Source of the DNA: Pardosa pseudoannulata
Taxonomy: Eukaryota; Arthropoda; Arachnida; Araneae; Lycosidae
Direction of reading: 5' to 3'
Length of the DNA: 64,000 nucleotides
NCBI GenBank assembly: GCA_032207245.1
Contig: CM063503.1
Coordinates: 109,437,354-109,501,353 of the forward strand
The number at the start of each line of letters is the position of its first letter. Within the stretch, counting starts at the first letter, position 1. Made by a program: the position numbers and the translations under genes. Under the pieces are notes generated by a model. The model saw only the letters and a program-made list of their open reading frames with translations. It was not told the DNA's origin and searched no databases. Below, in pieces: positions 24,675 through 38,873 of this stretch.

Positions 24675-24893
24675 TGAGCCTTTTCTTTCAACGAGTACCA
24701 CAAGGGTGAAAGTACGACTTTTATCTCAAGTGGGTTATTGTAATTTAGGAGCAGTGACCAAGGAGAATTCCCCAGACATATTTAACGTATCCCAGTAACC
24801 TTTAACTAACACGGCGGATCATAGGCCGGCTATGTCTTCGACTCATAACTCTCCAGTGTTGCCTTTGCCGACTGAGCTACATCGGCTAAATGT
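24675..24893 (-). mobile_element. tRNA-derived SINE, family 2
   Basis: On the minus strand the element opens with GCCGATGTAGCTCAGTCGGC (24870-24889 complement), a good tRNA A box, followed by a B-box-like GAGTCGAAGAC and then a body. The body also occurs at 46955-47215: the word GGGTGAAAGTAC, and the stretch AATTTAGGAGCAGTGACCAAG against AATTTAGAAGCAGAGACTAAG. Two dispersed copies sharing a body behind a tRNA-like head support a SINE family distinct from family 1. No tail microsatellite or target-site duplication could be fixed. Confidence 0.6.
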
Positions 24894-25956
24894 TTATCCT
24901 GAGAGTCAAGAACGAAATAGCCGTTTCAAGCTCTCTCTACACAAGGAAATTAAGTAAGTGGTTCATATTTCACAAATCAACATATGAACCATTAATACTT
25001 TCCTATGTGAGACTTGTCCGTAGATTCCTCTTGTTTAAAATAAATTATTTTGTTAATCATTTTCACCTATTTTCAGTGATCAAGTTCTTCGCCCTCGTGC
25101 AGCAAAACAGTATATCGTAGTGATCCAAACAAAACATAACCAGTGAGTTGCATTCCACTACATGATTGCAGTAAAGTTACGTTGCCAATCAAGGCTTAGA
25201 AATTAAAAAAATACTTTTTTATATTGTGATAGGTAAAGAATAATTTTTATCGTTTTTTTATACACGCACGTGCACATAGCTACACAAACATTATAACATT
25301 GTCTTTATTTAAAATGTTGAAAATATAGGGATATTTTCTTTTCAATTAAAAAAAAATTTGGAATACTTGGGAAGGAAATTAGTGAATGAATTGTATACCC
25401 ATTTGTATAATACAATATACACACGATCATGATAAAAAAAAGCCTGTATGCACAAACTTACGATCTTGAATTGTCCATGAATCATGCAAAAACCCATCTC
25501 TAATAGTTTTGAATTTTTTTTTCCTTCTGGAGGTTTGACAGTCAGGCTGCCAATTATGTCCTGCGATTGAAGCTTCCTCTGTTATTATTTTGACATGTGT
25601 CAAGCGTACGGCAGAAATAAGATTAACGGTAGTGGAATGACAAAGACTTTGAAGTTCATTCATCAGAGAAGAAGCAAACTCAGATCTATAAACAAATGGT
25701 TTGTCATTTCTTGTTACTACGTAAGGAATGATGCTGTGAAAATTTGAGAAGTTTGAAAGTAGATTTATTATTTATTTTCTCCCTGAACTATGAGTTGTAA
25801 CTGTCGATTTAAGCTTATATGCTTGGAAATAACTTTTCTTAGTCTTTTCGTATCCGATGTACGCACTGATCTATATTTTAAGAAATATGTTTTTAAGCTA
25901 TTCAAGATTCTATTGCAAGATAATTTTCTATTGCATTACATTGACGAGAATTAATT
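24894..25956. other. AT-rich DNA, nothing supported
   Basis: A good 3' splice acceptor appearance (pyrimidine run then CTATTTTCAG at about 25067-25076) precedes an open stretch, but no matching donor or domain was found. Confidence 0.35.
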
Positions 25957-28095
<2,139 letters not shown>

Positions 28096-28103
28096 TTCAT
28101 GCT

Positions 28104-28175
28104 TGCAGCAGGATTTGAATTAATAACTCCGATTTCGAGAAGCAGTGATCTACTTATTCGGCTATTGTCGGGCAT
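28104..28175 (-). mobile_element. tRNA-like head of an old SINE
   Basis: The minus strand reads an A-box-like AATAGCCGAATAAGTAG, a central part, and a B-box-like AATTCAAATCCTGC, spaced as in a tRNA. The flank towards lower coordinates (28040-28100) may be its body. It is diverged and unsupported by a duplication; it could be a tRNA pseudogene. Confidence 0.4.
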
Positions 28176-30299
28176 ACTACATTACGTACCACTAAAAGGG
28201 TACCCTCTTTTAGGTGTATATGGGCTTCATGCACCCGAGTTATCTTCTACGTGCCCTTAATTGTAGTTTCGAGTATTATTCTATAGTGTTTGCTCCATAC
28301 TGGGTTGAGATGAATTAAAATCGTATCATGACGGGCCTTTTTTAGGCCACCAGCAGCTATGTGATCAATTCGATTTGCTTTCATAGCTCTAGGTCCAGAA
28401 GTTTTATCTTAACAAAAATATAAGCCATGTGTCGAGTTTGTATACTACATTATGTACCCTGTTGGTGAGACATGTTGGTGTTGTAACCTTTCTCTAATAT
28501 CCACAATAATCTAAACTAGAACTAGCAACAATTTTTGATAATGGTATCTATTATTCACAATGACAATCTTTTTTTATGAAATAAGTAATATTAGAACTAG
28601 TACCGAAAGAAATGGTCACTGGGCATAGCTTCAAAGGAATATGCTTTTAAATGCGATCAAATGTGAGAAATAGAGGATGGAATGGAGTACAATATTCTTC
28701 TAATCATTATTCAACACTTACGATTCGATTCTTCAGCAAATCCAAGTTGTATTCTCTTGTCAAAAATGTTTCTGGGCCATATCAATAAAGATTTCCTTAT
28801 AAATCTAGGTAGCTTTCAATTTTATTTTATAATCACTTGCATGTAATATGTAACATATAGAATGTAATATTCAAGGGCACATTAAATAAATAAAAATATA
28901 TTCACTTGTTTAGAAAATAAATTTCTAGCTATCTACGGGAGGTTTTAACTTTTACATTTTTTATGTGAAACTTTTCTGTGATTCTAATTTATTACAATTT
29001 TTTATTGATGACTCACAAACAATTTTACAGCTATTTACTAATTCTCTGGCTGTTTTTTATGCTGTCTCTATTTCTCGCACAAAATGTGTGTGCGTGCGAG
29101 CGAGAGCCTTCAGATTTATTTAGAATTAATGATAAATGTGAATTTAAACGTGTGTTGAAGATTTAAATTTAGCAATCGTTTTTCATGAGGAACTGAAATA
29201 TACATGATATAGAAATTTTAACTTTAAGTAAAAAAAAAGAATATAATTTCCACTAATATGTATTACAACAGAAATATTTAATTATGTTACATATTAAAGC
29301 TTCTAGAGTATAAAGTCTTCGGTTACATACAGAGATATAAGCAATTTTGCATTGGATATAATCAGTCGCTACTAGAGAACAGTACAAATACCAGGGAAAG
29401 GGACAATATTCATTTTACCCTCAGGTACACCCTTTCTCATCGTTTATCATACATTCTCACAGGATTATCTTCCCTAGAGCCTTATTGAATTCATCTATAG
29501 GTTGTGTTTATTGGTTTATTGACAAACTAACTTAAATGACACGCACTGTTAACTGGGAATCAGTTTTGTTAATGTTGATAATTCATGAAGTGTTTAAGTT
29601 TGAAATCGCTTCTGGCCATACATGGAAGGGGAAATAGTGTACAATAGTGAAGTTTGAAGATCAGCTATAGATGTTTAAAATATTTCGTATAGGAAATATA
29701 AATCGTAACAAAGCATAAATTAGTTGATTAACTTCTCCCACTTGTTTAAGTAGGAAAAAAATTATCTACAAAGATCTCTTTTGTTTAATTTAAATAAGGA
29801 GGTAGTTTTATAATTATTAATAGATAAATGTTTGAATACTGTTTTTATAAGAAGTAAATAGATTGGTATTTATGGGTTAATTGTTTAGTACATTCTTTTG
29901 AAGAATTAAAAGAATTCCTATACAGATATTCTGCTATTTTTTGTTTCGAAGAAAATATCATAATATTAAGTTATAATAATCTTAAAAGAGTAATATGAGA
30001 TTGAAATATATATATATATGCTATATTACACTATACTCATATATGTGGAAGAATTATACAGATAAGTATATTTCAGATACATTTTATATCAAAAGTGATT
30101 AGGGTCTTGAAAGGATGAAAATACTCGCGGAGTTTTGATTGAAGCAAATACTTTATTTAAAATTAAAGATAATCATGGTATTTTCTAAAAAATACTATAA
30201 AATTATGGCACCTTACACTTTGTGTCTTACTCGTCGTAGCTAGCATAGTACTTGAATTTTTTTTTATATTTTGAATCCTTGGGAACTATTCTTTTTAAA
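28176..30299. other. AT-rich DNA, nothing supported
   Basis: No recognisable family. The frame at 28978-29166 is hydrophobic by composition and lacks gene context. Confidence 0.45.
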
Positions 30300-30640
30300 A
30301 CTGTCACAAGAGTCCTATAAAATATTTGAAAATATTACTCGTTTTATGGTGGTAACGTGTATTTTCCTAGTTTTGTGTGAATATTGCGATGAAGGGACGG
30401 TAAAAACGTTTTATGCTTTTGAAAATTTTATGTATTTTGAACCTTGTGGTCCTCTCTTTTCGATATTTTCACGAGTATCATACGGTATGTGAAAAAACTA
30501 TGCGTTTTTAGGGTACCGCCATTTTTCGTATTTTTTGTGTATATTGCGATCCCTGTTAGAATCGGAATTATTTCAGGTCTTTTTTTAAATTCCCAAGAAT
30601 CCCAGAGAAACCAACAGTCCTTTCCAGAATTTTCGGGAAC
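30300..30640. repeat. Diverged tandem duplication, 160-bp period
   Basis: The stretch GGTAACGTGTATTTTCC...TGTGTGAATATTGCGAT (ending 30390) is repeated as GGTACCGCCATTTTTCG...TGTGTATATTGCGAT (ending 30550), an offset of 160 bp. Frames open on both strands here (30271-30492, 30444-30716, 30428-30700) overlap each other and show no domain. Confidence 0.6.
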
Positions 30641-31589
30641 TATTAATTTTCTTTTTTTTTTTAATTTACAGTATTTTTTCTGCAAAAATTTTATTACCAT
30701 TAATTACACAAAATAATGGCTTATATATTTTTGATTAAAATACCGAAAAATATATTAATTTTATTTTAATGATTAGCACTTAAGTTATCTTTGAATCCGA
30801 AAATCAGGATTGTGCAGCTTTGAGTGATTGTCGACTATAAATCGGTGCTATAATCTAAATAATTTTATTTATATCCAATTGTTCGCCAGAGATAGCGTGA
30901 GAAAGCAGAAAACATGAGCTTTAGTGTCGTCAGTCTCTCTGGATCACTACTCTTCGTTCAGAGGGATGAGATATACATTGTTATATCTTTATATTATATA
31001 CCTTTATATTATGATCTTCATTTATTTCCATGATAATTCAGTCAAGGAAAAAAACAAAGCAACTCAATGAAATGAGTATCTTGGATTCGAGATAAAATAA
31101 ATTAAGAATCTTTGTAATTTCGGATCAAGTGAAGGCTTCACGTCATACGTGACGTTACTCTTTGCTAATGTATTTAGTGTTTGTGCCTACTGCGGGGGCC
31201 GGGCGAACGCCTGGCTGATATACTGATTATATTTGTTTTTACTTATATTTGACATCTTACATTTTTTTGGCTTGTGAAAATACTCACGAGTATTAATTTG
31301 TATTTGTCTATACCGGTTTGTTCGTAATTATAGCTCGTATTTTAATTTGATATACTTATTATATACCATTTTACTATGATCTTATCTGCGGTTTACTTTT
31401 TTACCTTGACTTTTTGATATATTTGACAAATCTTTTTCCTTTTTATCTTATTGACGGCTGTTAATCGACTCTTATTTTTTCTACTTATTTTAAATGTCTA
31501 CTTAGTGATTATTAGCACGCTCTTTTTTTATCATGTTTTATTGAATTTTTTGCCCACTGGCTTCTTTTGAAGTACACTGTAATCTATAT
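30641..31589. other. AT-rich DNA with a GC-rich island
   Basis: A short GC-rich stretch at 31188-31215 (GCGGGGGCCGGGCGAACG) stands out. It may be part of the 5' region of the LINE that follows. Confidence 0.35.
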
Positions 31590-31999
31590 AAACATATATA
31601 AGATAACCATCGGTTTATAGGCGAGTGTGGGAAGTGGAGCGAGGACCAAGCTATTGGGTTGGCAAAGATCGAACTTTGCATAAATGAAATCAACCCCAAC
31701 GAAAGGTTTATCAACGTGGCTTTGGCCTCATGTTTCTAGGGAAAAAGCCGAAAGGAAATAAAAAGGTTCTCCTCCACTTCCGTATATAAAGACGATCTTC
31801 GACTGGTAAATGATACTAGTGTCCATTTCCCCGATCTTCAAGTTTCATCCTCTATTACCTCTTCCTCTGAAGTGATAACCAACTTGACCACTGGTCTGCC
31901 CAGTCCTGTTATTAATACTATCACTTTTTCTGACAGCAGTAATGTGGCTAATCTTAGATATATTCTGAGCTCGCCAGTTGACACTGGCGTAACATATAC

Positions 32000-32080
32000 T
32001 GTTTATATTGCTCAAAGACCTTTAAAACGAAAATAGGCTTAGCGCAACATAAAAGGCATTGCCATTTGAATTGCCAATGA
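32000..32080 (+). pseudogene. C2H2 zinc-finger fragment of LINE open frame
   Basis: Translating from 32000 gives CLYCSKTFKTKIGLAQHKRH followed by CH, a Cx2Cx12Hx4H zinc finger with the Phe and Leu usually found between the ligands, followed shortly by a stop at 32078-32080. Fingers of this kind are known at the N-terminus of R2-like and related non-LTR proteins, where they help bind DNA. The frame upstream is not continuous. Confidence 0.65.
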
Positions 32081-33250
32081 TTTAAAATGCGATACCTTGG
32101 AGTGATTATGGACAGAAGACTACTTTGGAAGGCGCACATAGATAATTTATTCAAAAAAGTAAGTATTACTCTCAATATGATTTCTAGGGTGGCAAGAATT
32201 AGTTGGGGTATTGGTTCGAAGGCGTTAAAGATTATTTATGATAGTACCATTTTGCCATTGCTAACATATGCAACACCGGCTTGGGTACGCTATTGTATAA
32301 CAAGAGTATAACAAGCGTAAGCTTAGGACAGTTCAGAGGTTAATTGCTTTAAGAATAATTAAGGGTTTTTGTACGATTTATTACGAGGAGTCTTGGGTCC
32401 TGGCGGGCATTATTCCTATATGTTTAAAGATTCAGGAAAATTCGGAAATCTATTGTAATGTAAAACTGGATACTTCAAGAAATATCGATACTGGTTGCAT
32501 CCGGGAAATACATTTGAATAAAAAATGAGTTTGATAAAGATAATTATATGCAAATATTTACTGATTGAAGTAAGTTAAATAATAACACTGCCTGTACTTT
32601 TGTCGTTTATATAAATAACAGATAAATTGATGAAAAACAGTTTAAATTGCACTCAAATTGTTCAAATAATCAAGCCGAAGTTTTTGCTATATTGCAGGCT
32701 TTAAATTAGATTTCTTCTAGGGACAGTTTTCTTCTTACTAACATTTTATACACCGATAGCAAAATAACGCTCTTTAAAACTCGGGATAGAACATACCACT
32801 AGGAAACTATAGAAAAAATAAGTTTCTTATCTGGAAATTAGCTGTAAATTTTTTTTAAAATTTTCATCGATTGGATAAGAGGGCAGTCTGGCAATCACTG
32901 GAATGAAAAGGCAGATGAACTTGCCAAACCTGCGGTTGAATCAAACTGTCCTATAAAGTTCAGTAAGATTCCCAAGACTTTTTCAAAAGACAGAAGTATC
33001 AGCAAATATTAAATTTATGGCAAAATGAGCGGAATACAACTAATAACGGCAGCATAACTAAGACGTTTTTTTCCCTTCGGTACAGAAAAGATTGAAACCA
33101 AATTTCACTTATTTAAATTAACCCAAGTTTTTTCCGGACATGCCAGACTGAAAGAATATTTATTCAAGTTCAAGCATGTTGATTCTCCTCAATGCTCCTG
33201 TAATCAAAATGAAGCTCAAAGTATGGAACATATCTTATTATCCTGTCCTC
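32081..33250 (+). pseudogene. RT thumb and RNase H remnant of LINE
   Basis: From 32081 the frame reads MRYLGVIMDRRLLWKAHI, then TLNMISRVARISWG, KIIYDSTILPLLTYATPAW and, after a break, QRLIALRIIKGF and AGIIPI. This is the standard reverse-transcriptase thumb and connection of R1/jockey/I-type LINEs. Further on, YTDSKITLF (about 32751-32777) carries an RNase H active-site Asp and NEKADELAK (about 32901-32927) its C-terminal Asp motif. CSCNQNEAQSMEHILLSC (about 33199-33252) is the terminal cysteine knuckle. Stops and frame changes are frequent. The host-like 74-codon open frame at 32087-32311 is only the thumb segment. Confidence 0.85.
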
Positions 33251-33505
33251 AGCTAGACATTTTTTAGATGTGAATTGTACCAGCATGTTATTCCTAGTGG
33301 ACTGATGGTTCTCCATAACTGTTAATTAGAACCGATTGTTTTTTTTTTATTTTTCTTCGTTTTGTTAATAACATTCCCTTTTTAAATTTTTAAATTCTAT
33401 TGTATATGTAATTATCTATTAAGTTGTATGTTATATTGTATCGATTCATGTAGTGTGACTATTTTGTCATGGAGCATGCTCTAATAAAGATATATTTAAA
33501 CAAAA

Positions 33506-33547
33506 CACGCACGCACGCACACACGCAGGTAGGCAGGCAGGTAGGGA
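33506..33547. repeat. (ACGC)n and (GCAG/GTAG)n tract
   Basis: Short CACG/ACGC repeats followed by GCAGGTAG-type repeats, directly after the LINE polyadenylation signal; probably its 3' tail or an expansion seeded by it. Confidence 0.8.
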
Positions 33548-33922
33548 AGTAGAAAGAGTATGAAATGATAAATCATTTAGATATCACCTTTTTTAATAAT
33601 TGAAAAAAATTTCAATTTCAAAATACTCAACATTGCTTTATATCTTTAAATTTTTAAAATTACTCTTCGAAAAAATTTGTCATAAAGATATTGTATTTGA
33701 ATTATTTTATGAAATATAGATATAATTTAAAGAATATTTGAAATATCGTACCATTTTTATTCGAAAGAAGTACAGAAACTCTGGGGTAAATTTGTGTCTT
33801 TTCAATTTACCAAGAAATTCGTTAAATCATATTTTAACAAATCTTTTACAATTAACACTTAGAGCTACATAGAATGCAGAATACTTCATTAGACCAATGA
33901 GCCTTCATTGTTGCTGTTCTGA

Positions 33923-33985
33923 TAAATTAACGCAGTAGTTCCCAATTTATTCAATAGTGGAACCCTTTTAAACAGTGCCTTATAA
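33923..33985 (+). mobile_element. hAT-like terminal sequence, left type
   Basis: CAGTAGTTCCCAATTTATTC then GTGGAACCCTTTTAAAC resembles the end of hAT transposons (CAGnGGTTC followed by a GGAACCC word). Nothing beyond the end resembles a hAT transposase. Confidence 0.4.
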
Positions 33986-36900
33986 ATCACTCGAATGTTT
34001 GAATAAGGGCTAGCTACATCTCAATTTGAAACTTTGTCAAAGAGAATAAGAAATAATTAATCTTGAGATACTTTAATTATGCATCGTTTAAGTAAAAACT
34101 TTACCCAAATTTGGCCTTTTCGTTAATTTTCAGTTACTTATTTCATTTGTAAATAGCATTGTGTGGTAATGCTGTAGCGTTTTGTTTTGACTTTGGTCGT
34201 TTGTTTTCTCCTGATTTTGCGTGATGAAGAAATAGAGAAGTAATATTTTTACCCGTGAACGTATAAAGATAAAATTGAATGTAAATATGTGGATTGAAAT
34301 GCTGTTTAATGCCACCTCAGTAAAGATCGATTTAATTTTGTTTGACGTTGATCTTTCGCTTTTCTTAGTAAAGACCATAAGAGCTAATTTAGAATTTATC
34401 TAAAATCAACTAGTCAAATTTAACATAAGATATTCGTATGAGCTTGATATTTACATTTGCTAAATTCTTCCAACATTCAATTTTTATTCACTTTAATCCT
34501 ATTTATACTGCTATTGCATCTTCTCTAAATTGAGTCATTACGATTACTCATTTTTTAATTTTTAGATGATAATGGGCCCTCTTACGAAACACAGAAATAC
34601 TGGGAAAATGCATACGTCTTGCTGTCTAGTTTATCCAATTTTCAGGTTGCTGGCTACTGTTGTATGAATGTAAATTAGCAGTAATAGTCTCTTCATTTTC
34701 TTAATTTTTGCATAGAAATGTTCTAAAAGAATTTTGAGTGCATCCGATGTACTGAGCGTAACCACAGAAAAATGAATTAGGGCTAGTTTTTTCATTATTT
34801 TATTTCACAGTTAACACAATTTAAATATTAATTTACTTTGATTTTAGTCATGTAATTTGTGACAAAATCAAAGGTTAAATAAATCTTCAACAACAATTCA
34901 TAATAACGTATATCACTGACGTAATACATTAAATATGAATCAGAAGAAAATAATTTTTATCGTATATGAACAAAGAGCGAAATATCGTTATTTTAAATTG
35001 ACCATTTGTCAGAAAAAACTATGAGAATTGTTTTAGAACTCATCTAAAACATTCAGTCAAATTCAGAAGAAGATATATTTCTACTTGCAGCATTCATTAG
35101 CTTTATTAAAATTCCCATATTGTCTAAACAATAGTAAATATTAATAATCTAATGTTTGCATGTAATTTACATGTTGGAAATAAATCGCATAATACACTCA
35201 GTTTAATAATTCATACAGAATGTAACAAAACTGAAAGCCATAACTTTGATGTGGATATATAACTGTTACAAATACAATGTGTGGTCGGAAATTAAACGAC
35301 AGGACTTCGAAAAGGTCGCATTCTCTTGGAGTGGTTAAAATGCCTGCCAACTTTTACTAAACAGTTTCTATTCACAACAACGGGAGCAGAAATATTCGAA
35401 TAGGAGAAAAGCCAATTAAAGCTTGTGTACAGAGTTTTATAAGTGGAAATGCCGGAGAAATAAATAAGACTTTACATAGAGCAATATCCGTTTTACTTCA
35501 AATATGGCCCACTTATTTCAACGTTTGCTTTGGCAACTTTTGAATATGAGACGAAAGATATGTCATAGGTCACTCACTGAGTGTAAAAACGATAAAGATA
35601 AAACTACGAGCAAAATTTTCCAGGATTGCACAAAACTACCTGAAAATGGCTTTTCTTCAAAAATGAACTGGATGCTGCGACCAGATTTTTTGTCCTCTTG
35701 GTTCAGTTCTGTCTGTAATTTTCTCTAGTAACAGCTGAAAATTGCAGCTTAAGATCCCTGAAGAGTTAGTTAACCATAAGTTTTTGTCTACAGAATTTGC
35801 TTCATATCTGAAAAGTTTCATACATGCCAGGAACCTTCGACATTCACTCCGTCACAGATATGGTGTCTATTTATCAGGTGGCGGTCTATCAGTTGAGAAT
35901 TTTTTCAAAAAGTTTTGAATAATAGAGATTATTTTTCCTTTAATACTCCTTTACATTTTGCTCTCCATTTTCAGCAATTAGAAACCTCTCGAGGCTTGTA
36001 ATATATCCAAGAACACCACATAATATTGGAAAAGTTGATGGCATATCTCAATTTTCTTTAAAGGTGTGAAATTCAGCCGTGTTTCATCTTTTATATATAT
36101 TATACTGCTATTTTTAACACATTACAATGTTGTTATTGGGAAAGGCTGTAAAATAAACAATGAGCACTGAACCGAAGCTTTGTAGATTTAATTTATAACA
36201 AAATGTATCATGAAAACACTGAAATATTTTGAAGTGTGTTAAAAATTTTTTACCATACTTTTAGTATTAAATATTTTTCTGGAAAATGATGGAATGTTAC
36301 AAGTTAGTGCAAATAATTAATTCTTCTCTTACCTACTGTTTTCTTAAATTTTTCTTGCATCTCATTTCCGTTAACTAAGAACTTGAGTAGAAATAAAGCA
36401 CTTTATGCAAATGTAGTTTTAATCTATTGTTAAAATAAATATAAGAACAATAAAAATATAATTTACAAATTTCATTCAGAGATTTTATTATTAATTTGAT
36501 TGGAGACCTGTTAAATGATCTTATCAAGAATGAACCAGTCTTTACCACAAGAAAATTTTTTGGTTGCATATCGTCTATTTGAGTATAAAATAGTTTACTG
36601 AGAATGGACCAAAATAGGGAAAATTATTAACATTTACTGTGGAATATCATTAATAGCTCAATTGCGTTTCTTACAATACTTTTTTGATTGACAATTTCTG
36701 TCTTATTGTTATTTAAATATTTGCAGATATATATTTAGTTAGAATGTTTAATGCTTACCTCATAGAATATATTGATACATTTTCAGATTAACCAATTTAA
36801 AACTAATAAACACAATTTGTTAGAAAGTATATCATGTACAAACAATACGATGCTTCCAAAAATATAAATAATTTCCACTTTTAAGAAAGCTAAATAGCTA

Positions 36901-37714
36901 CCAATACTTTAGATTGAGACAAGAAAATTTTCAAGGTGATAGAAAGTATTAACATTTACTTTAACTGAGTTTGCTTTTGGAATCCAAGAATTCGAATAAG
37001 TCTTTCGCTTCCCGGAAAAATGATTGAAATGTCAGTATCTCTATCATATATTTCCTAAATTTTGACAACCAATATCATATGAATAAATATTGCTCTTTAA
37101 ATTTTTGAGTCAGCTTACTAGATATGTGTTTAAAAGGGCGGGACTTACTTCAGCAGTTGAAGCATACTTCAGAAGTTTAAATTTTCAATAAAAGGATGAA
37201 GGAATCTATTTTAATTTATCGAATAAAGTTATACATAAACTTACTACCAAAAATTAAGCCCTGTGTGGGAAAATCCGTAAAATCGACAAGTACGGCTTTG
37301 ATTGATACGAAATGCGGTAGAAAGCAGTAAATAAGTTTATTCATTGAACAGAATTTTAAAAAATACATAAAAAGACGAAAACTACATTTTTATAAGTTAT
37401 AAGATAAGGTCATATTTGAGTCATTAGGAAAAAGATATTCAAAGACAAAGCAAACAACCAAATGTGATATTAATTCCGCATGTGTGAATTCCTCATCTAT
37501 ATATAAAATTTACAACTTATGATCATACTTTTGGTGACGTGATAAACCACACGTTTCCAAATATATTAATCATAATAATTATTAATATTGATGAAATAAT
37601 TAACAAATTAAAAAACGTTGTTCTACAATGCATATAAACGAGTTTTATTTTTATATCTTACATATGAATAGATTTACTAAGGTTAGAGCACCGACAAAAA
37701 ATTGTATTTTCTTA
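33986..37714. other. AT-rich DNA, no supported gene
   Basis: Includes a less AT-rich stretch at 35280-35960 with a 74-codon plus frame (35504-35728) that I cannot assign, and the candidate minus-strand mini-exon at 36333-36381. Confidence 0.4.
36333..36381 (-). other. Candidate mini-exon, minus strand (speculative)
   Basis: On the minus strand a TTTATTTCTACTCAAG acceptor precedes 49 bases that read open as FLVNGNEMQEKFKKTV plus one base, then a GTAAGAG donor. Short length and lack of neighbours make chance likely. Confidence 0.15.
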
Positions 37715-37718
37715 TTTC

Positions 37719-37738
37719 AAAAAAAATTTAGAACCACT
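37719..37738 (-). mobile_element. hAT-like terminal sequence, right type
   Basis: On the minus strand the end reads CAGTGGTTCTAAATTTTTTT, close to the common hAT terminal repeat. It is inverted relative to the one at 33923. Confidence 0.4.
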
Positions 37739-37804
37739 GCACTAGTATTATAAACCGTACGATTAAGAGACCAGAGCCTTAATTCGAAGTCTTTATAATC
37801 TACA

Positions 37805-38873
37805 TTAACCCTTTGAATTTGACGCAAAAATTTAATTCTGGCACTCAAATGTGCCAAATCTGGAATGTCCGATTTGGTTGGTTGGTTGGTTGGTTGAATG
37901 GAGTTTTATGGCACTGAGTCCTCATGGGACATATTGGGCCAAACAAATTGTTGAAACTTAAACCTAGAAAGATCAGGTCCAACCAGCTATAAAAGGATAC
38001 CAGAAGATAAAAGCAAACATGTCGAAAATACAAAACCATTGTAGAAAAGATACATAAAACCTAAAGTAAAGAAAACAGCAATGAGGCATGAAATTCAGAT
38101 GTGAGGGTAAAAAACCATTGTCTCTTATAAACAGAAAGAGTGTAGGATGATAATGTCCAACCTGAGTTCAGGCAAGAGAAAAATCGGAGTTCCTATTCCG
38201 TGAAGCCCCAATTCAGTTCTTTAAATGCATAATATGTAATTTTCCATTTTCCCAATAAATGGTGATATTTTCTAGAGAAAAAATCAACAGTTTCGCTCCA
38301 TTCGTTGCGATTTGTTGCCTTTGTCGGATACTGTAAAGGATTTGTGAAATTCTATTGAATTTACTGGACATGGAATGAGAATTGATATACTTAATATATT
38401 TTATTTATTCCATGCCAGACCTTGGAATGACTGCCATTAGTCCGACGGGCAGCCCAATAGAAAATTGAAAAAAAAATTGAAAATTGGTCGAGAGATTGAT
38501 GAGACGTTGTGATTTTTGGAATACCTATAAACCCTCTGATCTTAGATTGAAATCCTAACCTACCATCTTACATTTGACAAACGACCTGACTGATTCATTT
38601 GGCATAATAATATTTTTGTATTAGTTTATTATATTTATCTTCAAAATAACGTCATTTGATTTATTTTGCTATAATTCGAGCAAAAATTACTGTAATCCAT
38701 TGACATTTCCCATATATGTAAAAATATTGAATACTAGATTTTTTTTTAATTTTCTATATTTTTAAAAATAATCCATTTCTAATATTTTGATGATAATAAC
38801 GAAGAAAATTAGTGAGAAAATATTTTGTATTTTTGGCACGTTTTTCTCAAATATTAAGAAAAAAAGGGGTTAA
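37805..38873. mobile_element. Candidate TTAA-bounded DNA element
   Basis: TTAACCCTTTGAATTTG at 37805 and its inverted counterpart ending AAAAAAAGGGGTTAA at 38873 frame 1069 bp, and both ends contain an inner GTGCCAAA word (37851-37858 and, inverted, near 38836). This fits a second piggyBac-type element with a different terminal repeat. The terminal match beyond TTAACCC is loose and no transposase was recognised. A LINE fragment occupies part of its interior. Confidence 0.4.
37874..38200 (-). mobile_element. 5'-truncated LINE copy with (TTGG)n tail
   Basis: (TTGG)5 from 37874, then GAATGGAGTTTTATGGCACT (37895-37914) and CATGGGACATATTGGGCCAA (37923-37942), the 3' block shared with 48647, 51781 and 16213. 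The upper end is indistinct, around 38150-38230. It lies inside the candidate TTAA element. Confidence 0.75.

Larger units (their letters stand above)
31590..33500 (+). mobile_element. Decayed non-LTR retrotransposon with RNase H, internally deleted
   Basis: A plus-strand LINE of a different lineage from the TTGG-tailed copies. In order it shows a less AT-rich 5' region (31600-31980), a C2H2 zinc finger (32000-32065), the thumb end of reverse transcriptase (32081-32330), RNase H pieces (about 32680-32940), a C-terminal cysteine knuckle (about 33180-33250) and an AATAAA at 33483-33488 before an ACGC-rich tail. The RT palm with its catalytic acidic residues is missing between the finger and the thumb. 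Its likely superfamily is the RNase H-bearing group related to R1/I; the exact clade cannot be told by eye. Confidence 0.8.

Noticed and set aside
31188..31215. CpG-island promoter
   Set aside because: Only about 28 bp is GC-rich, and it sits upstream of a LINE remnant; too short and unsupported to call a host promoter.
33483..33488. Polyadenylation site of a host gene
   Set aside because: It lies at the 3' end of a decayed LINE on the same strand and is better explained as that element's signal.
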